From Halieaceae bacterium (GTDB lineage: Bacteria; Pseudomonadota; Gammaproteobacteria; Pseudomonadales; Halieaceae): 34,013 bases of DNA. The notes under the pieces were generated by a model. It was given only the letters and a program-made list of their open reading frames with translations. It was not told where the DNA came from and did no database searches. Positions within the stretch are counted from its first letter, which is position 1. Every line of letters starts with the position of its first letter. Below are positions 1-7,079 of the stretch, in pieces. The translations under genes were made by a program, and so were the position numbers. The stretch is taken from NCBI GenBank assembly GCA_030066555.1, contig JASJBK010000025.1:1-34013 (forward strand). The letters are read 5' to 3'.

Positions 1-83
1 GTGATGCCCTGCTCCTGGGCGAGCCCCGGGGAGCTGAACAGCAGGGCCGCGATTCCGAGCATGAGCAGGTTCAGGGATTTCAT
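1..83 (-). CDS. fliP: FliP flagellar export protein, N-terminal fragment (cut by window edge)
   Basis: Only the first 27 codons are inside the window. They read as a hydrophobic signal peptide (MKSLNLLMLGIAALLFSSPG, then LAQ), typical of FliP, which is unusual among export-gate proteins in having a cleaved signal sequence. The ATG overlaps the fliO stop as ATGA, so the genes are translationally coupled. FliP would be a subunit of the FliPQR export gate in the inner membrane inside the MS ring. The identification rests on the signal peptide and on the conserved fliO-fliP order, because the diagnostic FliP core lies outside the window. Confidence 0.75.
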   Translation of the reverse strand, partial: MKSLNLLMLGIAALLFSSPGLAQEQGI

Positions 84-499
84 CGCTCTGCGCTCCCGTT
101 CAGGGACTGCATGAGCTGGGCGAAGCCGTTGGCCTGTTCCCGTGTCTCCAGCAGCTCCTCGGGCAGTTCGTCGAAGACGTGCAGCGGGGTAATGTTCTGG
201 GCGGTGGCGGCGACCAGGATGTGTTTGTCGGCGACCTTCAGCAGCAGCACTCGCTCCCGGGCCCCGAGGCTCAGGCTGCTGATGACTGAGAGCAGCTGGT
301 TGTTGCCTCCAAAGCCGCCCTGCATGCGGCGCAGGACGCGGGTCAGTACGAAGATCAGGGCCAGCACCAGTACCAGTCCCAGCAGGGTTTCCAGTAGCTT
401 GCCGCCGCTGAGTGCCTGGAAGCCGGCGTCCTCTGCCGCGGCAGCGCCGCCGGCAAGCAGCAGGCCGGCAGCCGGCAGTAGCGCCCGTAGCCGTCTCAT
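80..499 (-). CDS. fliO: FliO, flagellar export apparatus assembly protein
   Basis: 139 aa. An Ala/Leu-rich signal-like segment (about residues 5-22) is followed by one strong membrane helix (about 36-54, LLETLLGLVLVLALIFVLTR). A small cytoplasmic domain with the family pattern (LSVISSLSLGARERVLLLKVADKHILVAAT) comes next. FliO helps FliP assemble into the export gate; it is poorly conserved, and this length is usual. The start ATG overlaps the fliM stop by 4 nt and the stop overlaps the fliP start by 4 nt, so fliM-fliO-fliP form one coupled unit. Normally fliN sits between fliM and fliO; here it does not. Confidence 0.9.
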   Translation of the reverse strand: MRRLRALLPAAGLLLAGGAAAAEDAGFQALSGGKLLETLLGLVLVLALIFVLTRVLRRMQGGFGGNNQLLSVISSLSLGARERVLLLKVADKHILVAATAQNITPLHVFDELPEELLETREQANGFAQLMQSLNGSAER

Positions 500-1428
500 G
501 ACTCCTCCTCGGGGTGGATGATGCTGAGGCCCACGCGCTTGTCGATCTCGCCGACCCGGGCGGTGAATTTCTTGACCCCGTTGACGGTGACGTCAACGAT
601 CTCCGGTGAGCCGATCGGGATCACGTCGCCGCGGCTCAGCTGCAGCAGCTGTCGCAGGGGCAGCTCCACGCCGCTGACCACGCCGGCGACGGTGGCATTG
701 AAATCCCTGGCCCGGGCGCGGAGCAGTTCGCGCCGGTCGCCGGGGTGTTCGGGTTCGACGTGGCCGCTGCCGAACAGGGCCTCCACCAGGTTCGAGCACA
801 TGACCATGCAGAGCTCGCCGCTGCCGCCGTCGTAGCTGATGCTGTAGCGGCGAATCATCACCACGTCATCGGCATCGAAGACGTTGCTGGCCTGGGGGTT
901 GTGTTCGCTTTCACAGAGGTTCAGGGTCTGGCCTTCGAGCTGGCGCCAACCCTTGCGCACGGCTTCGAGAATGGTGTCGAGGCCGAGCTGTAGCACGCGC
1001 TGTTCGGTGGCCGAGAAGCCGCGGGAATTGATCGCCACCCGGCGACCCGGGCCGCCAAACAGGCTTTCCACCAGGCTGTAGACCAGGCTGGCGTCCATGG
1101 CGATCATCAGGATGCTGCCGGCCGGTTCCAGTCGGAAGCTGCTGAGCCCGGTGGGTAATTCCAGGCTGTCGATGTAGTCGCCGAAGCGCAGCGTTTGCAC
1201 GCCTTCAACAGCGACACGGGTGCGCTTGTGCAGCAGGCCCAACAGGCGCTGGCTCAGGCAGCGGGTCAGGTTCTCGTCAACCAGGCTCAGCTGCTTGCGC
1301 CAGCCGCTGAAGCGCTGGTTGATCAGGCTCAGGTCGCAGGGGAGCGGTCCGTCAGCGTCGGCTGCGGCGCCGTCCTCTGCGTCGGTCAGCAGTGCGTCGA
1401 CTTCGTCCTCGGAGAGCAGGTCACTCAT
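496..1428 (-). CDS. fliM: FliM, flagellar motor switch protein
   Basis: 310 aa. The N-terminus carries the CheY-P binding motif (LSEDEVDALL, residues 5-14). The middle CheC-like domain contains the GGxGR loop (FGGPGRR) that contacts FliG. The C-terminus is a SpoA/FliN-like domain (LLQLSRGDVIPIGSPEIVDV, then VNGVKKFTARVGEIDKRVGL). FliM forms the C-ring with FliG and FliN and switches rotation when CheY-P binds. It starts 3 nt after the fliG stop, using a GGAG inside the end of fliG as ribosome binding site, and is coupled to fliO by an ATGA overlap. The protein has a single C-terminal SpoA domain, so it is not an obvious FliM-FliN fusion. Confidence 0.95.
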   Translation of the reverse strand: MSDLLSEDEVDALLTDAEDGAAADADGPLPCDLSLINQRFSGWRKQLSLVDENLTRCLSQRLLGLLHKRTRVAVEGVQTLRFGDYIDSLELPTGLSSFRLEPAGSILMIAMDASLVYSLVESLFGGPGRRVAINSRGFSATEQRVLQLGLDTILEAVRKGWRQLEGQTLNLCESEHNPQASNVFDADDVVMIRRYSISYDGGSGELCMVMCSNLVEALFGSGHVEPEHPGDRRELLRARARDFNATVAGVVSGVELPLRQLLQLSRGDVIPIGSPEIVDVTVNGVKKFTARVGEIDKRVGLSIIHPEEES

Positions 1429-1431
1429 GGT

Positions 1432-2469
1432 TTACTCCAGCATGTCGCCACTGTCAGTGGAGAGGTTGATTTCGCCGCCGTCGGACAGCTTCTGAACGAT
1501 CTCGACGATTTCTTTCTGGGCTTCCTCGACGTCGGATACCTTGACCGGGCCCAGGCTTTCCATGTCGTCGCGGAAGATATCGGCGGCCCGCTTGGACATG
1601 TTCTTGAATACCTTCTCCTTCACTTCTTCGTCGGCGCCCTTCATGGCCAGCGCCAGGCGATCGGTGGGCAGCTCTCGCAGCACCACCTGGAAGTCGCGGT
1701 CCGGAATCTTCGCCATGTCTTCGAACACGTAGCGCTTTTCCTGCACCCGGTTGGCGAGTTCCTCGTCAACGGCGCGCACGCGCTCCATGACCTGTTCCTG
1801 CATGTCGACATTCATGGCGTTTAGAATGTTGGCCACTGCCTTGAGGCCTTCGGTGGCGGAGTGTTGCTTGGTGACCACTCCATCTACCTGCTGCTGCAGC
1901 GACAGGTTGAGTTCGCTGAGGGCTTTGGGGTCTACGCTGTCCAGGGACGCCATGCGCACCATCACCTCGGTAGAGGCCTCCTCCGACAGCAGTGGCAGGA
2001 CGTCAGCCGCGAGCTCCGCCGGCAGGTAGGACATCACGATGGCCTGGATCTGCGGGTGCTCGTTCTCGATCATGCCGGCGATCACCCGGGGCTCCATGTT
2101 GCACAGGGCTTCCAGCGCACGGGTATCGGCACCCATGCTTATTTTGCTGAGAATGCCCACGGCCCGTTCTTCACCCAGCGCGTTGGTGATGACCTTGCGG
2201 GTGTATTCGCCGGGGGATACCCGGATGGCGCTGTCGCTCTGGTACTGGTTGATAAAGTGGTTGAGCACGCTGCCCACTGCCTGGCCGTCGACCTTGTCGA
2301 TCTCGGTCATGGCGGCGCCGATTTTCTGGATGTGCTCCGGCTTGAGCTGGCGCAGGACCTGTGCGGCCTTGTCTTCGCCCAGTACCAGCAGTAGCTGTGC
2401 CGCCCGCTGGGTACCGTTCAGGTCCTGGTCGAGCGCCATCGGCGGAGTCGTGTCTGCAGCTGCTTCCAT
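1432..2469 (-). CDS. fliG: FliG, flagellar motor switch protein
   Basis: 345 aa, usual length. The N-terminal domain (about 15-110) binds the MS-ring protein FliF. The middle domain carries the conserved EHPQ motif (ENEHPQIQAIVMSYL) that contacts FliM. The C-terminal torque domain has the charged helix that interacts with the stator (LALAMKGADEEVKEKVFKNM, then SKRAADIFRDDMESLGPVK). Its AGGA ribosome binding site lies about 9 nt before the ATG. The gene heads fliG-fliM-fliO-fliP and has a candidate sigma-54 promoter about 165 nt upstream. In most gammaproteobacteria fliG follows fliF and precedes fliH-fliI; here its upstream neighbour is the divergent fliK. Confidence 0.96.
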   Translation of the reverse strand: MEAAADTTPPMALDQDLNGTQRAAQLLLVLGEDKAAQVLRQLKPEHIQKIGAAMTEIDKVDGQAVGSVLNHFINQYQSDSAIRVSPGEYTRKVITNALGEERAVGILSKISMGADTRALEALCNMEPRVIAGMIENEHPQIQAIVMSYLPAELAADVLPLLSEEASTEVMVRMASLDSVDPKALSELNLSLQQQVDGVVTKQHSATEGLKAVANILNAMNVDMQEQVMERVRAVDEELANRVQEKRYVFEDMAKIPDRDFQVVLRELPTDRLALAMKGADEEVKEKVFKNMSKRAADIFRDDMESLGPVKVSDVEEAQKEIVEIVQKLSDGGEINLSTDSGDMLE

Positions 2470-2631
2470 GATGTCTTCCTGTCCCGCTTTCTCTGTTCTT
2501 CTCGTGTTTGCAGTAGGTCGCCGGATTATTGACGCCAGCCTGCAGGTCCTGTCTCAAATTCTTCCGGGGTGTCAAAAAAACGTTATTTCCCCGCCGTAAG
2601 CCCCGTATTCAGGGCTTCCGCAGGGGTAGTT

Positions 2632-2646
2632 GCAATATGCTTGCCA
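2632..2646 (-). promoter_or_regulatory. Candidate sigma-54 promoter for fliG-fliM-fliO-fliP
   Basis: The minus strand reads TGGCAAGCATATTGC. This is TGGCA(A)-N5-TTGC, one mismatch from the sigma-54 -24/-12 consensus TGGCAC-N5-TTGC. It lies about 165 nt upstream of the fliG start and points the right way. The long leader and the A in place of C lower confidence. Confidence 0.55.
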
Positions 2647-2685
2647 ACATCTGTGAATAGCGCTGCGAGCCAGTGTTTTCGCGGC

Positions 2686-2712
2686 TAAAGGCCCCGCCCG
2701 TACGGTCGATAC
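2686..2712 (+). promoter_or_regulatory. Candidate sigma-28 (FliA) promoter for fliK
   Basis: A -35 box TAAAGGCC (2686-2693), an 11-nt spacer and a -10 box GTCGATAC (2705-2712) resemble the sigma-28 consensus TAAAGTTT-N11-GCCGATAA. Transcription would begin just before the AAGGAG at 2733-2738, which leads into the TTG start proposed for fliK. Confidence 0.6.
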
Positions 2713-2744
2713 AGAAAACGGAGACTCACGCCAAGGAGCAGCCC

Positions 2745-3821
2745 TTGCCACTGTCTACTAACGGGACCAACCGACTGAGCGCGGTAGCGGCCACTTCACT
2801 GGGACGACAGCCACCCGGTGATGCGCCGTTCCGTGCCGGCCAGCTGTATCGCGCCACGGTCGAGTCCAAAGAGGCCGACGGTGGCTACATGCTGCGGGTG
2901 GGTAACCAACTGCTGCGGCTGCCACCGGGGCCGACGCTGCTGGCTGGGCAGGAACTGCTGATCCGCATGACTGCGGCGAGCGGCCAGCCCAAGTTCACGG
3001 TGATGCGCATTCTGCCGCCGCCGCGGGATCCGGCGGCCAATGTGGTCAACGAGGCGGTACTCAGTGCCCTGCAGGGTATGGCAACCCGTCAGCAGCCGCT
3101 GTCCGGCCTGTTGGCCTGGTTGCAGGCCGGAGGCCGCGCCGCCCCGGAGGCCAGCAGCCTGCTGGCGTTGTTTTCAAGTCCGGACGAACTGGTGCAGCCC
3201 GAGCGACTGCAGGGTGCCATCCGCGACAGCGGCCTGCTGCTGGAGGCGCGGCTGGCTGCGGCGGCCTGGAATCCCGCGATGATTGCCGGGGCCCTGGAAA
3301 AGGACTTCAAGCTGCTGCTGTGGCGGCTGCTGAGCCAGGGCGGCGGGCTCGCCGATGGTCTTGAAGAGATGCTGGACGGGCTGCTGTCCCATATCAGCCT
3401 GCGCCAGCTGCGGGCGATACGCCATGCCGAGGACGGCCATTTCTACTGGAGCCTGGATGTTCCGCTGGCCTGGGGCGACCGGCTGCTGCCGATCAGCATT
3501 ACCCTGCGCCAGGAGGGCGGCCTGGTGGCGGACGCCGACGAGGAGGCCAGTTGGGAGGTCGAGTTCTCCCTGGATGCCGAGCCCCTGGGGGCGCTGCAGG
3601 TACGCCTGTTCCTCAAGCAGCAGCAGCTCTCGGTTTCCCTTGAGGCCGAGCGGCCGGCGACGGTTGATGCCTTGCAGTCTGAGATCGAAACCCTGTGGGA
3701 TACCCTGGGTTTACAGGGCTTCAGCGTCGAGACGGTAGTAGCGCGCCCGGCCCAGCGTGAGGCCCGATCGAACTCAGCCGGGGAATTCAGCGCTGTGTCG
3801 GCGCTGGGTACGCGACTGTGA
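2745..3821 (+). CDS. fliK: FliK-like flagellar hook-length control protein
   Basis: 358 aa from the TTG at 2745. The frame also offers a GTG at 2673 (382 aa). I prefer the TTG because AAGGAG sits 6 nt upstream and the sigma-28-like promoter (2686-2712) lies between the two candidate starts. The C-terminal third has the Flg_hook domain pattern: LGALQVRLFLKQQQLSVSLE, then DALQSEIETLWDTLGLQGFS. The N-terminal region is low in similarity, Ala/Leu-rich and poorly conserved, as is usual for FliK. FliK is a secreted ruler that measures the hook and triggers the export switch through FlhB. The stop overlaps the GTG start of the FlhB-like gene (GTGA). Confidence 0.82.
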   Translation: MPLSTNGTNRLSAVAATSLGRQPPGDAPFRAGQLYRATVESKEADGGYMLRVGNQLLRLPPGPTLLAGQELLIRMTAASGQPKFTVMRILPPPRDPAANVVNEAVLSALQGMATRQQPLSGLLAWLQAGGRAAPEASSLLALFSSPDELVQPERLQGAIRDSGLLLEARLAAAAWNPAMIAGALEKDFKLLLWRLLSQGGGLADGLEEMLDGLLSHISLRQLRAIRHAEDGHFYWSLDVPLAWGDRLLPISITLRQEGGLVADADEEASWEVEFSLDAEPLGALQVRLFLKQQQLSVSLEAERPATVDALQSEIETLWDTLGLQGFSVETVVARPAQREARSNSAGEFSAVSALGTRL

Positions 3822-4114
3822 ATTCCTCCGAGGAACTGCGGCGGGCGGCGGCCCTGGCCTACGATGGCCGCACGGCACCCAGGCTGGTGGCGGGCGGCAG
3901 CGGGGTGCTGGCGGAAGAGATCGAGGCACTGGCGCGGAAGCACGGCATTCCCGTGGTCCAGGACCCCAAGCTCAGTGCGGTGCTGAGCGCCGTGCCGCTG
4001 GGCGATGAGATTCCCCCCCAGCTCTATGTGGCGGTGGCCACGGTGCTGGCATACGTTTTCAAGGTCTCCGGCCGCACGCCGGATGACCTCAAGGTCGCTG
4101 AGACCCCTGAATAG
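3818..4114 (+). CDS. FlhB C-terminal-domain-like protein (FlhX type)
   Basis: 98 aa. The sequence follows the cytoplasmic C-terminal part of FlhB/YscU/EscU: ALAYDGRTAPRLVAGGSGVL, EEIEALARKHGIPVVQDPKL, and VPLGDEIPPQLYVAVATVLA. It lacks the membrane domain and begins downstream of where the NPTH autocleavage site would be, so it matches the FlhB-CC fragment only. Small proteins of this kind (FlhX, YlqH) occur next to fliK and can partly substitute for FlhB-CC in export specificity switching. The GTG start overlaps the fliK stop (GTGA), so the two are coupled. The 3' end overlaps the convergent GAF-like gene by 26 nt. Confidence 0.85.
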   Translation: MNSSEELRRAAALAYDGRTAPRLVAGGSGVLAEEIEALARKHGIPVVQDPKLSAVLSAVPLGDEIPPQLYVAVATVLAYVFKVSGRTPDDLKVAETPE

Positions 4115-4451
4115 AGCGGTCCAGCCGCAGGTAGAAATCGGCGATACAGCACTCCAGCATCCGCAGCTCCGACTCGCGGAAGGGCCAGTTTCTGCTGACT
4201 TCGATAGTGCCCAGCGAGAGGCCGTCCCGCAGGGTAATGGTGTAGTCGCAGCGGTGGCCGCCGCGCTCGCCGGTCTGGTACTCAATGCCGGGAAAATCCG
4301 ACTGGTAGCTGAAGCCCTCGTATTCGATGACCATATGCAGCGACAGCTCCAGGCGTTCGATGGCCTCCAGGGTCAGGCCGAGCTGCTCGGCGTAGCTGGA
4401 TTCCGGTTCCACGGCCTGGGCAGATTCACTGATTGCGGCTGTAGTGTTCAT
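4089..4451 (-). CDS. Small GAF-like domain protein of unknown function
   Basis: 120 aa from the ATG at 4451, which is preceded by a strong purine-rich ribosome binding site (GGAGGAGAG). The pattern in the second half (RGGHRCDYTITLRDGLSLGT, EVSRNWPFRESELRMLECCI, DFYLRLDRSI) resembles the C-terminal half of GAF-like domains that precede GGDEF domains in some proteobacterial diguanylate cyclases. No GGDEF or other output domain is present here. There is no signal peptide or membrane helix. It lies downstream of ycgR but has its own near-perfect sigma-54 promoter (4533-4547), suggesting timed expression with the hook-basal-body genes. Domain assignment is by eye and function is not known. Confidence 0.7.
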   Translation of the reverse strand: MNTTAAISESAQAVEPESSYAEQLGLTLEAIERLELSLHMVIEYEGFSYQSDFPGIEYQTGERGGHRCDYTITLRDGLSLGTIEVSRNWPFRESELRMLECCIADFYLRLDRSIQGSQRP

Positions 4452-4532
4452 GGTGCTTCTCTCCTCCGGCCGGGCGCCCGTTTTTCGGGTGTCTTCACGG
4501 CCAGTAGACGTCTGGTCTTTAGGAGATATAAA

Positions 4533-4547
4533 GCAATTGCCGTGCCA
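4533..4547 (-). promoter_or_regulatory. Sigma-54 promoter for the GAF-like gene
   Basis: The minus strand reads TGGCACGGCAATTGC followed by T, matching the full sigma-54 consensus TGGCACGG-N3-TTGCW. It lies 82 nt upstream of the ATG at 4451. Between promoter and gene is a small CCCG-AAAAA-CGGG hairpin near 4480. An activator such as FleQ or FlrC would be required. Confidence 0.75.
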
Positions 4548-4558
4548 GTTTCTGGCGA

Positions 4559-5272
4559 TTAGCCCTGTTTGACGGCGCTCTGGCGCAGCCCTTCGCGCTG
4601 CAGCGTGGCCATGCACTTCTGCATTTGCCGGCGCTGTGCCGGCGACAGGTCCTTGAAGGACAGGCTCAGTTCCTGGTGATCGCCCACCGGCTGGCTGTGG
4701 CAGACCTCGGCGTTGCACTCCAGGTCCAGCAGGTCGGCGACCCGGATGCGACAGCCCTCGAGGATGGCTCCGCGCGTCATGTCGATGTCGAAGCCGTCCA
4801 GCCGGGCCCGACAGCCGCCCTCGGAAATATTGATCAGTTCGCCCTCGCGAGCGCTGTGCGGCTCGCCGGCCAGGCGAATATGGCTGTCACGCCAGGCCAG
4901 GTTCACGCGGAACTGGCTGCGCAGCTGGTGGTAGAGCAATGAGTCGGGGATAGCCGTCTCGAAATAGCAGATGCCGGCATCGTCGGTGGGCGCCAGCGGC
5001 GCGGTGAAGACCAGTCGACAGCCGGGCGCCAGGCAGTGCACTTCGGCGGAATCCAGCTTGTAGTCCTGCCAGGTGGCGGGGGTGAGCTGGTGAAAGATCA
5101 GGGCAGCCTGGTCCTCAACGACGCGACTGATAGTGGTGCGCCAGACCTCTTCACTACCGCGCAGGGTGACATGGAACTCGAAACCTGCCTCCCGGGCGCG
5201 CTCCAGTATCTGCGCGATCCGGCCCGGACTGGTCACGGATTCCGCATCGGCGGGCATGGGTAAGATTTGCAT
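4559..5272 (-). CDS. ycgR: YcgR-type flagellar brake protein, c-di-GMP binding PilZ
   Basis: 237 aa. The N-terminal YcgR domain (about 15-105) is followed by a PilZ domain with both c-di-GMP motifs intact: RxxxR at R118-R122 (RSQFR) and NxSxxG at N148-G153 (NISEGG). YcgR proteins bind c-di-GMP and then contact the motor (FliG/FliM or MotA) to slow or bias rotation. It lies 23 nt after flgN on the same strand, so it is probably transcribed with flgM-flgN from the sigma-28 promoter, as in enterobacteria where ycgR is a late gene. Confidence 0.9.
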   Translation of the reverse strand: MQILPMPADAESVTSPGRIAQILERAREAGFEFHVTLRGSEEVWRTTISRVVEDQAALIFHQLTPATWQDYKLDSAEVHCLAPGCRLVFTAPLAPTDDAGICYFETAIPDSLLYHQLRSQFRVNLAWRDSHIRLAGEPHSAREGELINISEGGCRARLDGFDIDMTRGAILEGCRIRVADLLDLECNAEVCHSQPVGDHQELSLSFKDLSPAQRRQMQKCMATLQREGLRQSAVKQG

Positions 5273-5295
5273 GGCCGTGGGAACTCCGGGCCGGG

Positions 5296-5784
5296 TCAGG
5301 CGCTGCCGAGAAAGCGGGAGGCCTGTGGCGTGTGGGACTCGCCCAGCGACGTGTAGGCCGGGTTTTCGCTGTCGCCGCGCTGGGCAAACAGTTTGAGGGC
5401 CTGTTCAACGGATTGCAGCTGGCGCAGGTTGAGCTGGCCCAGCTGGCGGTTGCGGTCGCGGCAGGCGATGGCGTCCGCCTCGAAGCGCAGGTAACGGTCA
5501 TGGAGGTCGCCGCTGCTGTCGAGCTCGGCCATGGCAGCCTTCAGCGCCTCCCCATGGCTGGGAAGCTGGTGAGCTTCCAGCCAGCTCAGTCGCTCACCGG
5601 TGGCCGCGTCCAGCGCCTCTACCAGGGCGGTTTTTTCTACCAGAATTTCGTCCAGCACCTGCTGGTTCGCCTTGCGCGAGCGCACCTCGGTAAATTCCCG
5701 CTCAACCAGCGCCGCCAGCTCGCCTAGCAGTGCATGCTCGGCGTCGATCAGCGTGGTCAGGCGCTGTGCCGTGGTTCCACTCAT
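5296..5784 (-). CDS. flgN: FlgN, export chaperone for FlgK and FlgL
   Basis: 162 aa, mostly helical. The family pattern is visible: LIDAEHALLGELAALVEREF near the start, then a long amphipathic region ending in QLGQLNLRQLQSVEQALKLF. FlgN binds the C-termini of the hook-filament junction proteins FlgK and FlgL and delivers them to the export gate; both substrates are encoded in this window. It follows flgM by 10 nt, the conserved flgM-flgN pairing. Confidence 0.88.
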   Translation of the reverse strand: MSGTTAQRLTTLIDAEHALLGELAALVEREFTEVRSRKANQQVLDEILVEKTALVEALDAATGERLSWLEAHQLPSHGEALKAAMAELDSSGDLHDRYLRFEADAIACRDRNRQLGQLNLRQLQSVEQALKLFAQRGDSENPAYTSLGESHTPQASRFLGSA

Positions 5785-5794
5785 CGGGGCGGGC

Positions 5795-6121
5795 TTAAAG
5801 CTCGGATTTCTTCTGCTGGGCTTCCTGCGACAGCATGCGCTCGGCGATCAGCTCGGCGTCGATCTTGTAGCTGCCGTCGGCGATAGCCTTGCGAATGGCA
5901 TCCACCCGCTGGCTGTCTACCGCCGGGAACTCGGCGAGCTTTTCTTCGAGCTGCTGGAGTTGCCGGGCCTTGTCGGTCAGCTCCACGGAGTCGGCGCCAC
6001 CGGCAGCTGGCGCGGTGGCGGCAGTGCGTGCCTCCTCCTCGCGCTGGGTGGTAACGCTCCGGTCCTGGGCGCCATACAGCGCCTGGATCGCATCACTGGT
6101 GGGTTTAATCTCACCGTTCAT
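5795..6121 (-). CDS. flgM: FlgM, anti-sigma-28 factor
   Basis: 108 aa. The start (MNGEIKPTSDAIQ) and the C-terminal sigma-binding helices (SVELTDKARQLQQLEEKLAE, then VDSQRVDAIRKAIADGSYKI) are typical. FlgM holds FliA inactive until the hook is complete and is then secreted through the flagellar export system. A strong sigma-28 promoter lies just upstream, giving the usual feedback in which FliA drives its own inhibitor. A GAGGGG ribosome binding site precedes the ATG. Confidence 0.93.
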   Translation of the reverse strand: MNGEIKPTSDAIQALYGAQDRSVTTQREEEARTAATAPAAGGADSVELTDKARQLQQLEEKLAEFPAVDSQRVDAIRKAIADGSYKIDAELIAERMLSQEAQQKKSEL

Positions 6122-6167
6122 AATGTTTGCCCCTCACTGTGAGCGGGTATAGCTCTGGTTGTACAGG

Positions 6168-6194
6168 ATATCGGCATTTGCCCGACAGACTTTA
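6168..6194 (-). promoter_or_regulatory. Sigma-28 (FliA) promoter for flgM-flgN-ycgR
   Basis: On the minus strand, TAAAGTCT (6187-6194), an 11-nt spacer and GCCGATAT (6168-6175) match the consensus TAAAGTTT-N11-GCCGATAA at 14 of 16 positions with exact spacing. The flgM ATG lies 47 nt beyond the -10 box. Confidence 0.85.
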
Positions 6195-6236
6195 ATCTTT
6201 TCAACAGGTTTTCTCGCATGTTGCACCTCACCCGGC

Positions 6237-6941
6237 CTAGTTAACGAGCACGCGGCCGTCATCCAGCACCACGCCCTCCAGCAGCCGCCCCGACTGGGTA
6301 TTGCGCACCTTGATGGTGTCGCCAGCGGCGCCACCCGTCAGCGCGGTGCCACTCATGACTACTTCAATGTTATTGATCACTGACAACAGCAGGGTCGACT
6401 GGCCGCGGGCAATGGCCTGCGGATCATCGAGCATGCTCAGCCTCAGCGTGGTACCGGCGCGCAGGTTGCGGCGCAGTTGCTTGCCGACCGCGGCATCTAC
6501 CGTACTCAGGGTGCCGCCATGCAGGGAGTCCGCGGGGCGCTTCTCCAGGCGCAAGTCACTTGCTGTAAGCACCGTGCCGCGTGCCGTCGTGTCGCGCAAT
6601 ACCACGGTGTTCACCGAGGCTTTGACTTCTACCGGCACGTACAGGGTCCAGGGTTTGGGGGTGTGACAGCGCACACCCACCGTGGTGCGGCCGACGCTGC
6701 GCCCCGGTGAGGCGAAGGTGTCGAGGGCGTGCCCGCAGGCCTGCAGCTTGAGGCGGGTATCCAGTGACAGCGCCCGCGTCTGGATATCACGATAGCCCTG
6801 GCGCTGTGCATCCGAGCGCGCATGTTGCTCGGCGGCGCCGGCGATGGCGGCAATACTCTGCACTTCCGCCGCGGCAGAGCCAGCTGCGCACAGGGCGCCC
6901 GCGCAGAGCAGGGCAGTCGTCAATTGTCGGATAGCACTCAT
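6237..6941 (-). CDS. flgA: FlgA, P-ring assembly chaperone
   Basis: 234 aa from the ATG at 6941; an in-frame TTG at 6989 would add 16 residues ahead of the signal peptide and is less likely. The N-terminal signal peptide (IRQLTTALLCAGALCAAGSA) fits a periplasmic protein. The C-terminal half carries the SAF-type domain typical of FlgA (NTVVLRDTTARGTVLTASDL, then GTTLRLSMLDDPQAIARGQS), ending in DTIKVRNTQSGRLLEGVV. FlgA helps FlgI assemble into the P ring. It has its own sigma-54 promoter and is divergent from flgB. Confidence 0.92.
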   Translation of the reverse strand: MSAIRQLTTALLCAGALCAAGSAAAEVQSIAAIAGAAEQHARSDAQRQGYRDIQTRALSLDTRLKLQACGHALDTFASPGRSVGRTTVGVRCHTPKPWTLYVPVEVKASVNTVVLRDTTARGTVLTASDLRLEKRPADSLHGGTLSTVDAAVGKQLRRNLRAGTTLRLSMLDDPQAIARGQSTLLLSVINNIEVVMSGTALTGGAAGDTIKVRNTQSGRLLEGVVLDDGRVLVN

Positions 6942-7013
6942 ATTGTTTCGTTGTATTCCTAATCGATGGTCGCGACCCGAAGTCGGCAACGCTCACTTGT
7001 CCCCAATATGAAT

Positions 7014-7028
7014 GCAATTCGCGTGCCA
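7014..7028 (-). promoter_or_regulatory. Sigma-54 promoter for flgA
   Basis: The minus strand reads TGGCACGCGAATTGC followed by A, an exact TGGCAC-N5-TTGC. It lies about 73 nt upstream of the flgA ATG and is back to back with the flgB sigma-54 promoter. Confidence 0.78.
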
Positions 7029-7079
7029 CTAAATATATGGCCGGTAACCCCCACCTTGCCCGGAAATAGCCCCCGGCGG

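Noticed and set aside
3443-4285. Open frame on the minus strand spanning the end of fliK and the FlhB-like gene
   Set aside because: It covers two genes with clear homology on the plus strand and has no coherent domain.
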